DNA of 64,000 bases from Sulfurimonas sp. Its GTDB lineage: Bacteria > Campylobacterota > Campylobacteria > Campylobacterales > Sulfurimonadaceae. Below, piece after piece: positions 47,550 through 58,029 of this stretch. Position 1 is the stretch's first letter, and each line of letters opens with the position of its first letter. The DNA lies in contig NZ_JAPHUF010000007.1 in NCBI RefSeq assembly GCF_026196735.1, positions 124,001 through 188,000 of the forward strand. The letters run 5' to 3'. The notes under the pieces are model-generated. The model did not search any database, was not told the origin of the DNA, and saw nothing but the letters and a program-made list of their open reading frames with translations. A program made the translations under genes and the position numbers.

Positions 47550-50500
47550 TTGAGTGCACAACCTTTCACACATTTACATCTGCATACAGAGTACTCATTA
47601 CTAGATGGCGCAAATAAACTTACAAATTTGGTTTCACAGGTTAAAGAACTTGGTATGACATCTGTAGCTATGACAGACCATGGCAATATGTTTGGGGCGA
47701 TAGATTTTTACCAGCAGATGAAAGCAGCCGGTATTAAGCCTATTATTGGGATGGAAGGCTATATTCATAATGGAGACACTCTTGATGACAAGAGTACAAA
47801 GCAGCGTTTTCACATCTGTCTTTTTGCTAAAAACCAAAAGGGTTATGAAAATCTTATGTACCTGTCTTCAAAAGCATTTATTGATGGCTTTTACTACTTT
47901 CCCCGCATAAATAAAAAAGAGCTCAGAGAGCATAGCGAAGGTTTGATTTGTACCTCTGCCTGCCTTCAAGGTGAGGTCAACTGGCATCTAAACCTAGAGA
48001 ATGAGAGAAATGTAAGAAATGGTGCTTTAGGGTATGAAGGAGCTATAGAAGTAGCTCGTGAGTATCAAGATATATTTGGCGATGATTTTTACTTGGAGCT
48101 TATGCGTCACGGGATAGGGGATCAGCTTTTTATTGACGATCAGATACTTCGTATTTCAAAAGAGACGGGCATAAAAGTTGTTGCAACAAACGACACGCAC
48201 TATACATATCCAGATGATGCACAGTATCATGAAGCGTTTATGTGTATAGGAATGAATAAACTATATGATGATCCAAATCGTATGCGTCATTCAGTTCATG
48301 AATTTTACCTGAAATCACCACAGCAGATGGCAAGACTCTTTGCTGATATACCAGAGGCAATTACACACACTCAAGAGATAGTAAATAAGATTGAAGACTT
48401 TCCTTTAACAGTAAAAGAACCAATACCGCCAAACTTTAAGTTTACTCCGGAGTATGCTAAGAATGACGGACTTAACATAAACCATGAAGATGATGCTCCT
48501 CTTAAAGATGATGCTTCAGAAGCTCAAAAGAAAGCTTGGAGAAGCGCAATTGATAAAAATGATGCTGAGTATTTTATATACAGATGTGAATTGGGACTTA
48601 CACAGAGACTTAGGCATGTGCCACAAGAGAGACATCAAGAGTATAGAGATAGACTAAAGTTTGAGATGGATGTTATAAACTCTATGAAGTTTCCGGGCTA
48701 CATGTTAATCGTCTGGGACTTTGTAAAAGTTGCTAAAGAGATGGATATAGCCGTTGGTCCGGGGCGTGGTTCAGCAGCAGGAAGCTTAGTTGCATATTCA
48801 CTTAATATTACAGATATTGACCCTATGAAGTATGACCTGCTATTTGAGAGATTTTTAAATCCTGAACGCGTAAGTATGCCAGATATCGATATGGACTTTA
48901 TGCAGGCTCGCCGCGGTGAAGTAATAGATTATGTAGTACAGAAGTATGGTCGCAATCAAGTAGCGCAAATCATCACTTTTGGCTCACTCCTGGCAAAAGG
49001 GGTTATTCGTGATGTCGCCAGAGTTTTAGATATGCCACTCTCTCAAGCCGATAAGATGGCAAAACTTATTCCTGATGAGTTAGGCATTACTCTTAACGGC
49101 AAAGAGAAGAAGGGCGAGTATATTGACGGAGCTTTTCAAAAAGAGCCAAAACTTCGTGAACTTATTGAAAGTGATGAAAATTCCAAGAGAGTTTGGGAGT
49201 TTGCAAAGAAGCTTGAAGGACTAAAGAGAAACTCCGGTATTCATGCGGCAGGTGTTGTGATAAGTAATGAAGAGCTATGGAAAAAAACACCTATATACAA
49301 ACCATCGGGTGAAGATGTTTTTGTAACTCAATACTCACTTAACTATCTTGAGGATGTAGATCTCATTAAGTTTGACTTTCTTGGACTTAAAACTCTTGAT
49401 GTAATTGACAATGCTATAAAGCTTATAAAAAGAAGATATGACAAAGATATTATCTGGCATGAAATAAATGAGAATGACCCTAAAGTTTATGAGGTAATTA
49501 GAACAGGTGAGACAGTTGGAATGTTTCAGATAGAGAGTTCGGGAATGCAAGATTTGAACAAGCGTTTAAAACCGGATAACTTTGAGGACTTGATTGCGGT
49601 CTTGGCATTATATCGTCCTGGACCGATGGAGTCTGGGATGCTCGATAGTTTCATCGAGCGTAAACATGGCCGTGAGACAATTGAGTACACCTTTGATGTT
49701 ATGAAACCGATTTTAGAAAATACTTACGGGGTCATTGTATATCAAGAACAGGTTATGCAGATTGTTCAACATGTAGGCGGTTTTTCTCTTGGTTATTCTG
49801 ATATTATCCGTCGTGCCATGGGTAAGAAAAAAGATATGGCAACATACAATGCAGAGTTTTCTAAGGGTGCTGAAAAACAAGGCCATTCATATGAGGAAGC
49901 TTCCAAACTCTTTGATTTGATTGAAAAGTTTGCCGGTTACGGTTTTAACAAATCTCATTCAGCTGCTTATGCTATGGTTACCTTTCAGACTGCATGGTTA
50001 AAGACTTACTATCCAAATGAGTTCATGGCTGCACTTCTTACATCAGATAAAGACAATACAGAAAAAGTTGTAAGATACATCGATGAGGTTAAAAGGATGG
50101 GCATAGAACTCTCTCCTCCAGATGTCAATGATTCTTATTTAGAGTTTTCAGCAATAACAAAAGATGATAAAGAGATTATTCTTTTTGGTCTTGGTGCCAT
50201 TAAGGGTGTTGGCGGTGCCGCAGTTGAATCGATTATACAAACTCGCGAAGAAGATGGTGAGTTTACCTCTATTGAAAATTTTGTAAACAGAATTGACCCA
50301 TCAAAAGTAAATAAACGATTTATTGAGTCTACTATTAAATCAGGTGGTTTTGACAGATTTGGATACTCAAGAAAGGCTCTTTTAGACCAACTTGAGAAGA
50401 TAGTTGAAACTGCTAAAAAAGCGAGTGATGCAAAGAAAAATGCAGTAGGTTCTCTTTTTGGTGATGATGATGAGATTACAACCGTAAAGCTGCCTCTTAC

Positions 50501-51158
50501 AAACTCAGATGAGTATGAGTTAAAAGAGATTTTAGAGTTTGAAAAAGATACCTTAGGCTTTTATGTATCAGGACATCCGCTTGATAAGTTTAGAGAGATG
50601 ATGGATGAATTAGAATATACTATGTCATCTGAAGTTGAAGGTGCAAAAGACGGTTCAACTGCTATATTTATAGGTAAGGTTGAGGATATACAAAAGAAGA
50701 TTTCTAAAAAAGGAAATCAGTTTGGTATTGTAAATCTTATGGACTTTCATGGAAATATAGAGATTATGCTTTTTGCAGACAAACTTGAACAGTTAGATGA
50801 AATGAACTTAGAAGAGCCGGTAGCTTTTAAAGCAAAAATAACACACACTGAGATGTTTACCCGTATAGGTGTGAGTAAGATAATGACACTAAAACAAGCT
50901 GTAAAAGAGACTAAAAAAGTTAAAAAAGAGGTTCGCGAAGTACCTTTGGAACCGATACATTTAGCAATAAGACTTGATACAGAGACAACAATTTTAGACC
51001 AGTTATATACTTTAGTCAGACAAAATCCTGGAAACAGGGAGCTAAAACTTACAATTATTTCTAAATTACAAAATGTTCTTATTGATTCAGCTATTAGAGT
51101 TGATTCTAAAATTTTAACTGCCTTAGACGGCAATGAACATGTAGATATATTGAGCTAA
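47550..51158 (+). CDS. dnaE: DNA polymerase III alpha subunit
   Basis: The main replicative polymerase subunit, 1202 residues. It has an N-terminal PHP domain (FTHLHLHTEYSLLDGANK at residues 6-23), a palm domain with the catalytic acidic motif PDIDMDF near residue 445, fingers with PGPMESGM, a helix-hairpin-helix segment (GLGAIKGVGGAAVESI, about 885-900) and an OB domain (AIFIGKVEDIQKK). The start is TTG 47550 with TTAGGA upstream; no ATG fits the conserved N-terminus. The gene is followed after 9 bases by an aminopeptidase. Confidence 0.97.
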   Translation: MSAQPFTHLHLHTEYSLLDGANKLTNLVSQVKELGMTSVAMTDHGNMFGAIDFYQQMKAAGIKPIIGMEGYIHNGDTLDDKSTKQRFHICLFAKNQKGYENLMYLSSKAFIDGFYYFPRINKKELREHSEGLICTSACLQGEVNWHLNLENERNVRNGALGYEGAIEVAREYQDIFGDDFYLELMRHGIGDQLFIDDQILRISKETGIKVVATNDTHYTYPDDAQYHEAFMCIGMNKLYDDPNRMRHSVHEFYLKSPQQMARLFADIPEAITHTQEIVNKIEDFPLTVKEPIPPNFKFTPEYAKNDGLNINHEDDAPLKDDASEAQKKAWRSAIDKNDAEYFIYRCELGLTQRLRHVPQERHQEYRDRLKFEMDVINSMKFPGYMLIVWDFVKVAKEMDIAVGPGRGSAAGSLVAYSLNITDIDPMKYDLLFERFLNPERVSMPDIDMDFMQARRGEVIDYVVQKYGRNQVAQIITFGSLLAKGVIRDVARVLDMPLSQADKMAKLIPDELGITLNGKEKKGEYIDGAFQKEPKLRELIESDENSKRVWEFAKKLEGLKRNSGIHAAGVVISNEELWKKTPIYKPSGEDVFVTQYSLNYLEDVDLIKFDFLGLKTLDVIDNAIKLIKRRYDKDIIWHEINENDPKVYEVIRTGETVGMFQIESSGMQDLNKRLKPDNFEDLIAVLALYRPGPMESGMLDSFIERKHGRETIEYTFDVMKPILENTYGVIVYQEQVMQIVQHVGGFSLGYSDIIRRAMGKKKDMATYNAEFSKGAEKQGHSYEEASKLFDLIEKFAGYGFNKSHSAAYAMVTFQTAWLKTYYPNEFMAALLTSDKDNTEKVVRYIDEVKRMGIELSPPDVNDSYLEFSAITKDDKEIILFGLGAIKGVGGAAVESIIQTREEDGEFTSIENFVNRIDPSKVNKRFIESTIKSGGFDRFGYSRKALLDQLEKIVETAKKASDAKKNAVGSLFGDDDEITTVKLPLTNSDEYELKEILEFEKDTLGFYVSGHPLDKFREMMDELEYTMSSEVEGAKDGSTAIFIGKVEDIQKKISKKGNQFGIVNLMDFHGNIEIMLFADKLEQLDEMNLEEPVAFKAKITHTEMFTRIGVSKIMTLKQAVKETKKVKKEVREVPLEPIHLAIRLDTETTILDQLYTLVRQNPGNRELKLTIISKLQNVLIDSAIRVDSKILTALDGNEHVDILS

Positions 51159-51167
51159 GGAGCAGAT

Positions 51168-52427
51168 ATGGATAAAAATGATTTTAATGAAGGACTACTT
51201 GGCTTTTTAGATGCTTCGCCAACACCTTTTCATGCTACAAACAACATGTCAATGATGTTTAAAAATGCCGGATTTGTTAAACTTGAAGAGTCTGATAAGT
51301 GGGAGTTGGAGCATGGCAAAAAATACTTCGTTACTCGCAATGACTCTTCTATAATTGCTTTTACATATCCAAAAAATAAAAACTATGTAATGTTTGGCGC
51401 GCACACTGATTCCCCAAATCTTAAACTAAAGCCAAACCCTGTTATAAAAGAGCATGGCGTAGTTAAGTTTGGGGTTGAGCCGTATGGTTCATTGCTTTTA
51501 AATCCTTGGTTTGACAGAGACTTGTCACTGGCTGGAAGAGTGTCGTATTTGAACTCTCAAAATGTTGTAAAAGATGCTTTGATTGATACAAAAAAAGCTA
51601 TTGCAATTATTCCATCACTAGCTATTCATTTGGATGAAAATGCAAATAAAGAGAGAACTGTAAATCAGCAGAGTGACATGTGCCCAATCTTGACAACAAA
51701 TGAAGAATTTGAATTTGATGAATTTTTAAAATGGCAGCTATCAAAACTTGATATATTAGATGTAAAAAATTTTTATGCAAGCGAACTTAGTTTTTATGAT
51801 ACGCAAAAGGCTTCTTATGTTGGACTAAGCGATGATTTTATAGCAAGTGCAAGACTTGATAATCTTCTAAGTTGTTATACCGGAATGCTTAGCATTTGTA
51901 GTATAAGCGATGAAAAACCTATGCTTTTTATCGCTAGTGACCATGAAGAAGTAGGTAGTGCAAGTACGAGCGGGGCTAGTGGAAGTTTTTTAGAAAATAC
52001 ACTAAAGAGAATGTATAGCGATTATGATGAGTATATGAATATGATTAGTACATCTATTATGATAAGTGCAGATAATGCACACGCAATACACCCTAACTAT
52101 TCAGATAAACATGATAAAAATCATGCTCCGTATATAAACAGAGGCAGCGTAATTAAGGTCAATGCAAATCAACGATATGCTTCAAACTCTAAAACTATTT
52201 CAAGGTTTATGAATGTAGCTTCCTCGCTGGATGAGCCTATACAGCAGTTTGTAACAAGAAGTGACATGGGTTGCGGTTCTACTATAGGTCCTCTAACTGC
52301 AACAAGATTAGGTATAGATACTTTGGATGTTGGACTCCCGACATATGCGATGCACTCTATAAGAGAGCTTTGCGGCAGTGACGATGCGTACTCTTTGTAT
52401 AAAATCATTTTAGGTTTTTCTGAGTAA
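51168..52427 (+). CDS. apeB: M18 family aminopeptidase
   Basis: A 419-residue dimetal aminopeptidase of the M18 (aspartyl aminopeptidase) family. Metal-site motifs are GAHTDSPNLKLK near residues 83-94, SDHEEVGSAS near 262-271 and the C-terminal MHSIRELC. It is cytoplasmic, removing N-terminal residues from peptides. AAGGAGC precedes the ATG. Its stop overlaps the start of the sensor kinase as TAATG, so the two are translated together. Confidence 0.92.
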   Translation: MDKNDFNEGLLGFLDASPTPFHATNNMSMMFKNAGFVKLEESDKWELEHGKKYFVTRNDSSIIAFTYPKNKNYVMFGAHTDSPNLKLKPNPVIKEHGVVKFGVEPYGSLLLNPWFDRDLSLAGRVSYLNSQNVVKDALIDTKKAIAIIPSLAIHLDENANKERTVNQQSDMCPILTTNEEFEFDEFLKWQLSKLDILDVKNFYASELSFYDTQKASYVGLSDDFIASARLDNLLSCYTGMLSICSISDEKPMLFIASDHEEVGSASTSGASGSFLENTLKRMYSDYDEYMNMISTSIMISADNAHAIHPNYSDKHDKNHAPYINRGSVIKVNANQRYASNSKTISRFMNVASSLDEPIQQFVTRSDMGCGSTIGPLTATRLGIDTLDVGLPTYAMHSIRELCGSDDAYSLYKIILGFSE

Positions 52428-53410
52428 TGTCCGGAGTAACAGCTGAGGAGTTAAATCTTTTAATTGAGCAGACTTACAAGGTTGAAAAAGAGTTCAATGA
52501 ACTAAAGTCATCTTATGCTCATCTTCAAGATACTGTTGAGGAAGTTGTTGAGTTTTTACCAAATGCTATCTGGATTTTAGATGAGGACGGTGATGTTTTT
52601 TTACAAAATTCACAGGCAAAATCACTTAGTGAATTACTTGAACTTTTAGAATCAAAAAATAATGATTATGAGGTCAAGTTTAATTCCTCTTCCTACCTTA
52701 TAAAAAGTTCGTCATACAAAGATAAGATTATGCTCAGTGCAACAGATATTACAGAGCAAAAAAGAAAAGAAAACCTTGCAACGATGGGACAGATGGCGGC
52801 GCACCTTTCTCATGAGATTAGAAACCCGATAGGCTCTATATCGCTTTTAAGCTCGACTTTAAAAAAGAGAGTTATCCCTGAAAATGTTTCTATAGTTGAG
52901 GAGATACAAAAGTCAGTTTCTCGTATCGAGAGAATTATAAAAGCTACTTTGATGTTCTCTAAAGGTGTTGATGCAAATATGACTCAATTTGAATGGAATG
53001 AACTACAAGAAGAGCTAAGCAGCGACATTGGATACTATAGTTACTCTAAAGATATTACATTTATTTTTCCACAGCAGCAATTCACACTATATGCAGACAA
53101 AGGTCTATTGGAGATGCTGTTTTCCAACTTTTTAACGAATGCTATAGATGCGATAGAATTGGATGATAACGAAGATGGAGTAGTTGAGATAATCTATGAA
53201 ACAGATGATAAATATCATATATTTTACATCTATGACAGCGGCATAATGATTGAAAACACTAAAGAGCTGTTTGAGGCCTTTAGAAGTACAAAAGTTAAAG
53301 GTAATGGATTGGGGCTTGTTCTATCAAGACAGATTGCTGAGGCACATGGTGGCAGCGTAGAACTTTTAAGCGGAGATAAAAAAGGTTTTGAAATAAAATT
53401 AAGTATATAA
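52427..53410 (+). CDS. flgS: PAS-containing sensor histidine kinase, FlgS-like
   Basis: A 327-residue soluble kinase: N-terminal coiled coil and short PAS-like domain (NAIWILDEDGDVFLQ), then HisKA with the phosphorylated His129 in HLSHEIRNPIGSIS, then HATPase_c (NFLTNAIDAIE, GNGLGLVLS). Cytoplasmic location, size and the IRNPIGSISLL segment match the FlgS kinases that act through FlgR on sigma54 flagellar genes in Campylobacter and Helicobacter; the assignment is by resemblance. Linkage to an M18 aminopeptidase suggests co-expression only. No response regulator is adjacent. Confidence 0.75.
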   Translation: MSGVTAEELNLLIEQTYKVEKEFNELKSSYAHLQDTVEEVVEFLPNAIWILDEDGDVFLQNSQAKSLSELLELLESKNNDYEVKFNSSSYLIKSSSYKDKIMLSATDITEQKRKENLATMGQMAAHLSHEIRNPIGSISLLSSTLKKRVIPENVSIVEEIQKSVSRIERIIKATLMFSKGVDANMTQFEWNELQEELSSDIGYYSYSKDITFIFPQQQFTLYADKGLLEMLFSNFLTNAIDAIELDDNEDGVVEIIYETDDKYHIFYIYDSGIMIENTKELFEAFRSTKVKGNGLGLVLSRQIAEAHGGSVELLSGDKKGFEIKLSI

Positions 53411-53468
53411 TTTTATTTTGGATGGAATATTTATTGCTGATGTCAAATAAATAACTTTAGGATTAGAC

Positions 53469-53810
53469 ATGTTAAATCGTGAAAATAATGTAGTTAATTT
53501 ACTTGATTTTATTAAAGTTGATAGATTTTATGTAGTTTGTCACTTTAAATGTAGAGTTAAAAACAAAACAGTTGTTTCTACAGTTCCATTTGAGCCTTAT
53601 GATGGTAAAATAGAAATAAGCTGGAAAGAAATGCTTTTGCATCCTATAAAGTCATATAATAGGTATTATCACACTCCTATAAAAATTTATGGAAGTGACT
53701 GCCACGAAACAATAGTTTTAAAGGCTTTTGAGAAGGTTTCAAAGTATTTTGAGTGGAATTCTCAAGAGCAAAAATATATTTATCATTACACAAGGTTAAT
53801 AAAACAATGA
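53469..53810 (+). CDS. small protein of unknown function (first of a coupled pair)
   Basis: A 113-residue soluble protein of unrecognised family, with a beta-rich middle (FYVVCHFKCRVKNKTVVSTVPFEPYDGKI, quoted in part) and a C-terminal helix. It is tryptophan- and tyrosine-rich. TAGGAT precedes the ATG, and it starts 58 bases after the kinase. Its stop overlaps the next ATG as ATGA, so the two proteins are made together and may interact (inference). Confidence 0.7.
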   Translation: MLNRENNVVNLLDFIKVDRFYVVCHFKCRVKNKTVVSTVPFEPYDGKIEISWKEMLLHPIKSYNRYYHTPIKIYGSDCHETIVLKAFEKVSKYFEWNSQEQKYIYHYTRLIKQ

Positions 53811-54091
53811 AAAAAGAATTAATAGAAGTACCAAGAGCGACACTGGATTTTTACAAGTATGAAGAAGATGGATTGACTTTTTATGAGTTTAATGTAACAG
53901 GTTGTCAGCCGCCAGAACCGATGGTAAATACTTTGTGCGGACTTAGTCTGCTTAAAAGTGATAATGACAGACTTGTCGGTATTTATTTTCATGAGCCGTT
54001 TCCTCTGTATGACAGAATACCGTTAACTATTTCTCATGAAGCAAAAGAACTCGAAAATGGTGATTTCAGAATAACTTTTAAAATAGCTTAG
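53807..54091 (+). CDS. small protein of unknown function (second of a coupled pair)
   Basis: A 94-residue protein beginning at ATG 53807. The ORF extends upstream in frame, but that extension overlaps the previous gene. It opens MKKELIEVPRATLDFY and has a CQPPEPM segment followed by NTLCGLSLL, with Cys and Pro at its centre, then strands ending KELENGDFRITFKIA. I recognise no family. It sits between an FlgS-like kinase and ccsBA; its own role is unknown. Confidence 0.7.
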   Translation: MKKELIEVPRATLDFYKYEEDGLTFYEFNVTGCQPPEPMVNTLCGLSLLKSDNDRLVGIYFHEPFPLYDRIPLTISHEAKELENGDFRITFKIA

Positions 54092-54166
54092 TTATATATT
54101 TATGAAATTCTAAAATTATATAAAGTGTTTAAGAAATAATTTAACCCTCTATTAGCTAACTTTAAC

Positions 54167-54172
54167 TAGAAT
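54167..54172 (+). promoter_or_regulatory. candidate -10 box for ccsBA
   Basis: TAGAAT in ACTAGAATATC lies 24 bases before the ccsBA ATG, in the 104-base gap after the coupled pair. No terminator is obvious there. Confidence 0.4.
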
Positions 54173-54195
54173 ATCTTTTTAATTAAGGGATATAA

Positions 54196-57100
54196 ATGAA
54201 ACAATTTTTTAATATTGTGGGTTCTATGAAAACGATGGCAGTTATGATGCTTATTTTTGCATTTGCCATCGGGTATGCAACATTTGTTGAAAACGACTAT
54301 GGTACGATTACATCAAAAGCAGATGTTTATAACGCAAGATGGTTTGAAATCCTCCAAGCACTACTTACAATCAATCTTATTTACAATATGATTAAGTATA
54401 AAATGTTTAGTATAAAAAAAGCTCCAATCTTTATATTTCACTTATCTTTTATTATTATTGTTATTGGTGCTGCAATAACTCGTTTTATCGGTTTTGAAGG
54501 AACCATGCATATTCGCGAAGGTGATACGGCAACAACTATGATAAGTTCAAATACTTACTTTAAAGTTAGTGCAAAAATGGATGATAAAGAAGTTTCATCT
54601 TCTGAGATAGTTTACCTGTCTAAAAAAACAACAAACTCTCTAACATCATCTTTAAATGTTAAAGATAAAGATGTACATGTAGAACTTGTTAATTATATTC
54701 CAGATGTTATTGAAGCATTAGAAGAGGGAAGTGAAGGTGGATTTGAAGTTCTTGATTTGATGGTAGCAGGTCAAGGTTCAAGTGAGCCGGTGAAGCTGAA
54801 AAAAGGCTCTTTTTATGAGAATGAGTCTATAGCGATAGACTTTGGTTCAGGCAAAATGTTTTTAAGACCTGTTATTTCAATATTTGAAGAAGATGGTAAG
54901 CTTTTTTTGAAGCATGATATACCATTGAGATTTCTAAAAATGGAAGATAAATCAGATGGCGAAATAGCACCTTCAGAGAAGACTTTCTTAGCTAAGAGAA
55001 CTCTTTTTGGTGTTAAAGAGAGTAATTTTGTTTTACGCAAACACTACAAAAATGCAAAAACAAAACTTATATCCAATCCAAATGCCTCACCAATGAGACC
55101 CGAACAGGATGCTTTAGAGTTTGCTGTTACTGTGGATGGTGTTACAGAAAATGTCATGATTTTTGGACAAGCGGGAAGAATGGCAAAAGAGTCTCATAAT
55201 GTGATTAACGGAGTAGATGTTCGTATAGCTTATGGTTCAAAAAAATTAACTCTTCCTTTTGGTGTAAAACTGATTGATTTTCAATTAGACAGATACCCTG
55301 GTTCAATGTCTCCTGCCTCATATGCTAGTGAAGTTGAACTTGTAGATAATGAGAAAAATATTTATATGCCATATAGAATTTTTATGAATAATATTTTAGA
55401 GCATCGCGGATATAGATTTTTTCAGTCTTCGTATGATCAAGATGAAAAAGGAACTATTTTGTCCGTAAACAATGACCCTGGAACACTTCCAACATATATA
55501 GGATATTTTCTTCTAGGATTGGGGATGTTTTGGGCACTTTTTTCAAGAGGAAACAGGTTTGCAAAACTCTCTGAAAAAGCAAGAAAAGCCAGCGAAGCTA
55601 AAACTCTTGGATTTCTTTTAACTTTAGGTTTACTCTTTAGTGTAACACCGTCTTATGCCGAAAATTTAAATCCGGTAATAAAAACTGTACTCTCTTTTGA
55701 TAAAGAACATGCCAAAAAGTTTGGTCAGTTGATTATTCAAGATAGCGCAGGTAGAATGAAACCAATGGATACTCTCACGACAGAGATATTGGCAAAAATT
55801 CATAGAGCCTCACACATAAGTGTTGGTAGTGAAAAATTGAACCCAAACCAAGTAATACTGGGAATGATGGCAAAACCAGATGCTTATAGAGAACTCAAAA
55901 TAATTAGAACAAAAGATGAAGAGATAAACAGATTAATTGGCGCAAAAGCTGATGCTAAATATGCTTCATTCTCCCAGTTTTTTGAAGAGCCAGGTTATTT
56001 GCGTGGCTATAAACTTGAAGAAGCAGTAAATGAGGCTATAAGAAAAGAACCTAAAAATAGAGATCTCTTTGATAAGGCAGTGTTACAAGTTGACGAGCGT
56101 GTAAACATCTCATACTCTGTTTATTCAGGCGATTTGATGAAGCTCTGGCCAAAGCCCAATGATGAAAATAACAAATGGTATCCTACGGTAGAGGCACTTA
56201 AAACATTTAGCCCCGATAATATCCTTAAAATAAGAAATATCGCATTTGAATACTTCACAGCTTTAGATGCTGCAACAACAAGTGGAGATTGGAGTGCAGC
56301 AGATGTTGCTGTTGAAAAAATTTCTGAATATCAAAAATTTTACGGAGCATCGATTATGCCTTCTGAAGGTAGAATAAAAGCAGAGATGTTCTATAATTAT
56401 GCAAATATATTTGAGAATATTTATCCTATATATCTTCTGGTGGGTTTTATACTTCTTATTTTTAGTTTTACAAAGATATTGAAACCAAAATTCAACTTAT
56501 CTATATTTTCAAACATCTCTTTAGGAATCTTAGTTATTCTGTTTATCGCTCATACATTTGGCTTGGGTATTAGATGGTATATATCCGGTCACGCTCCATG
56601 GTCAAATGGTTATGAGTCAATGCTTTATATCGCTTGGGCAACAGTTTTAGCAGGCTTTATGTTCTCTAAGCGATCTGCTATGACTATGGCATCGACATCT
56701 GTGCTTACAGGTTTAATCCTTTTTGTTGCACATTTAAACTGGATGGATCCTCAAGTTACTAACTTGGTTCCTGTACTTAACTCATACTGGTTAAGTATAC
56801 ATGTATCGGTTATTACGGCAAGTTACGGTTTTCTCGGTCTTGGAGCACTTCTTGGATTTATTGTAGTATTACTCTACATACTTATAAATGATAACAACAA
56901 GAGACAGATATCTCTATCTATAAAAGAGCTTAATGCCATAAATGAAATGAGTCTCTTGATAGGCTTGGCACTTCTTACTTTAGGTAACTTTCTTGGTGGT
57001 GTTTGGGCAAATGAGTCTTGGGGTAGATATTGGGGCTGGGATCCAAAAGAGACATGGGCACTTGTAACAATTCTTATTTATGCAGTGGTAGTTCACTTGA

Positions 57101-57321
57101 GATTTATCAAATCAGTTTATAGTGAGTTTAATTTCAGTGTAATATCTTTACTCTCGTTTACATCTGTACTTATGACTTATTTTGGAGTAAACTATTATCT
57201 TGCAGGAATGCACTCATATGCAAAAGGTGATCCGGTTCCTGTTCCAGACTTTGTACCTATTACTTATGCAATTTTATTTGTTGTAATCGCGCTTGCATTT
57301 AGAAATAGAAAGTTAGTATAA
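54196..57321 (+). CDS. ccsBA: fused cytochrome c synthase CcsBA (system II)
   Basis: A 1041-residue fusion of CcsB/ResB and CcsA/ResC that exports heme and attaches it to CxxCH cytochromes in the periplasm. The N-terminal ResB half has helices near residues 15-110 and a large periplasmic domain (about 110-430). The linker around 470-700 is hydrophilic. The ResC half carries the heme-handling WGxxWxWD motif in ESWGRYWGWDPKETWAL, plus conserved histidines around HAPWSNGYE. This fusion is typical of Campylobacterota. It would mature the four CxxCH proteins and the chemoreceptor of this window. Confidence 0.96.
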   Translation: MKQFFNIVGSMKTMAVMMLIFAFAIGYATFVENDYGTITSKADVYNARWFEILQALLTINLIYNMIKYKMFSIKKAPIFIFHLSFIIIVIGAAITRFIGFEGTMHIREGDTATTMISSNTYFKVSAKMDDKEVSSSEIVYLSKKTTNSLTSSLNVKDKDVHVELVNYIPDVIEALEEGSEGGFEVLDLMVAGQGSSEPVKLKKGSFYENESIAIDFGSGKMFLRPVISIFEEDGKLFLKHDIPLRFLKMEDKSDGEIAPSEKTFLAKRTLFGVKESNFVLRKHYKNAKTKLISNPNASPMRPEQDALEFAVTVDGVTENVMIFGQAGRMAKESHNVINGVDVRIAYGSKKLTLPFGVKLIDFQLDRYPGSMSPASYASEVELVDNEKNIYMPYRIFMNNILEHRGYRFFQSSYDQDEKGTILSVNNDPGTLPTYIGYFLLGLGMFWALFSRGNRFAKLSEKARKASEAKTLGFLLTLGLLFSVTPSYAENLNPVIKTVLSFDKEHAKKFGQLIIQDSAGRMKPMDTLTTEILAKIHRASHISVGSEKLNPNQVILGMMAKPDAYRELKIIRTKDEEINRLIGAKADAKYASFSQFFEEPGYLRGYKLEEAVNEAIRKEPKNRDLFDKAVLQVDERVNISYSVYSGDLMKLWPKPNDENNKWYPTVEALKTFSPDNILKIRNIAFEYFTALDAATTSGDWSAADVAVEKISEYQKFYGASIMPSEGRIKAEMFYNYANIFENIYPIYLLVGFILLIFSFTKILKPKFNLSIFSNISLGILVILFIAHTFGLGIRWYISGHAPWSNGYESMLYIAWATVLAGFMFSKRSAMTMASTSVLTGLILFVAHLNWMDPQVTNLVPVLNSYWLSIHVSVITASYGFLGLGALLGFIVVLLYILINDNNKRQISLSIKELNAINEMSLLIGLALLTLGNFLGGVWANESWGRYWGWDPKETWALVTILIYAVVVHLRFIKSVYSEFNFSVISLLSFTSVLMTYFGVNYYLAGMHSYAKGDPVPVPDFVPITYAILFVVIALAFRNRKLV

Positions 57322-57330
57322 GGTCTAAAT

Positions 57331-58029
57331 TTGGATTTTAAAGGCTTTAGCAAAAAAACTTTACCTTTTTTAGAAGCTATCCGCAAAAACAACAATAAAG
57401 AGTGGTTTGAAGCGCACAGAAGTGAGTATGAGAAAGTTATTTTAAACCCTTCACGCACTTTTGTTGTAGAAATGGGTGAACATCTTATGGCGCTTGAGCC
57501 GACAATCGACTTTGAGCCAAAGATAAACAAAGCACTCTTTAGAATATACAGAGACACTCGCAGAATGGGTGCAAATAAAGAACCTTTAAAATCAAGAATT
57601 GGGATTATTTTCACACAAGGAAAAGGCAGCAGACTTCAAAGATCCTCTTTTTATATGCACTTCTCGCCTGATGAGCTTTTTATATCTGTTGGTGTAAGAT
57701 GGTTTGAAAAACCTATGTTGAATGCTTATAGAGAGTATATAAACGACTCTCGCAAACGAGAAGAATTAAATAAATTACTTCACAATTTAATGGATAAAGG
57801 GTATAGTGTTATTGATAAGGGTTATAAAAGATTTCCTAGAGGTGTAAATGCAGATATGATGTACTCACATCTGTTTTTATACAAAGGTATGGCGACCTAC
57901 AAGATTTTAGACCCAAAACTTATAGAAGATGGTGAGAAGCTCATTGATACACTTTATAAAATCTATGAAGATATGTTGCCGCTTCAACAAATAGTTTATG
58001 ATATTAGTTTAAGAGTTAAAGAGGAATAA
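57331..58029 (+). CDS. DUF2461 family protein
   Basis: A 232-residue soluble protein of the DUF2461/TIGR02453 family. The N-terminal LPFLEAIRKNNNKEWFEAHRSEYE and the FRIYRDTRR and KEPLKSRIG segments are typical. The start is TTG 57331 with AAGG about 8 bases upstream. It follows ccsBA by 9 bases and its stop is directly before the hemH ATG, so it is part of a ccsBA-DUF2461-hemH run. The family has no agreed biochemical activity. Confidence 0.88.
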   Translation: MDFKGFSKKTLPFLEAIRKNNNKEWFEAHRSEYEKVILNPSRTFVVEMGEHLMALEPTIDFEPKINKALFRIYRDTRRMGANKEPLKSRIGIIFTQGKGSRLQRSSFYMHFSPDELFISVGVRWFEKPMLNAYREYINDSRKREELNKLLHNLMDKGYSVIDKGYKRFPRGVNADMMYSHLFLYKGMATYKILDPKLIEDGEKLIDTLYKIYEDMLPLQQIVYDISLRVKEE

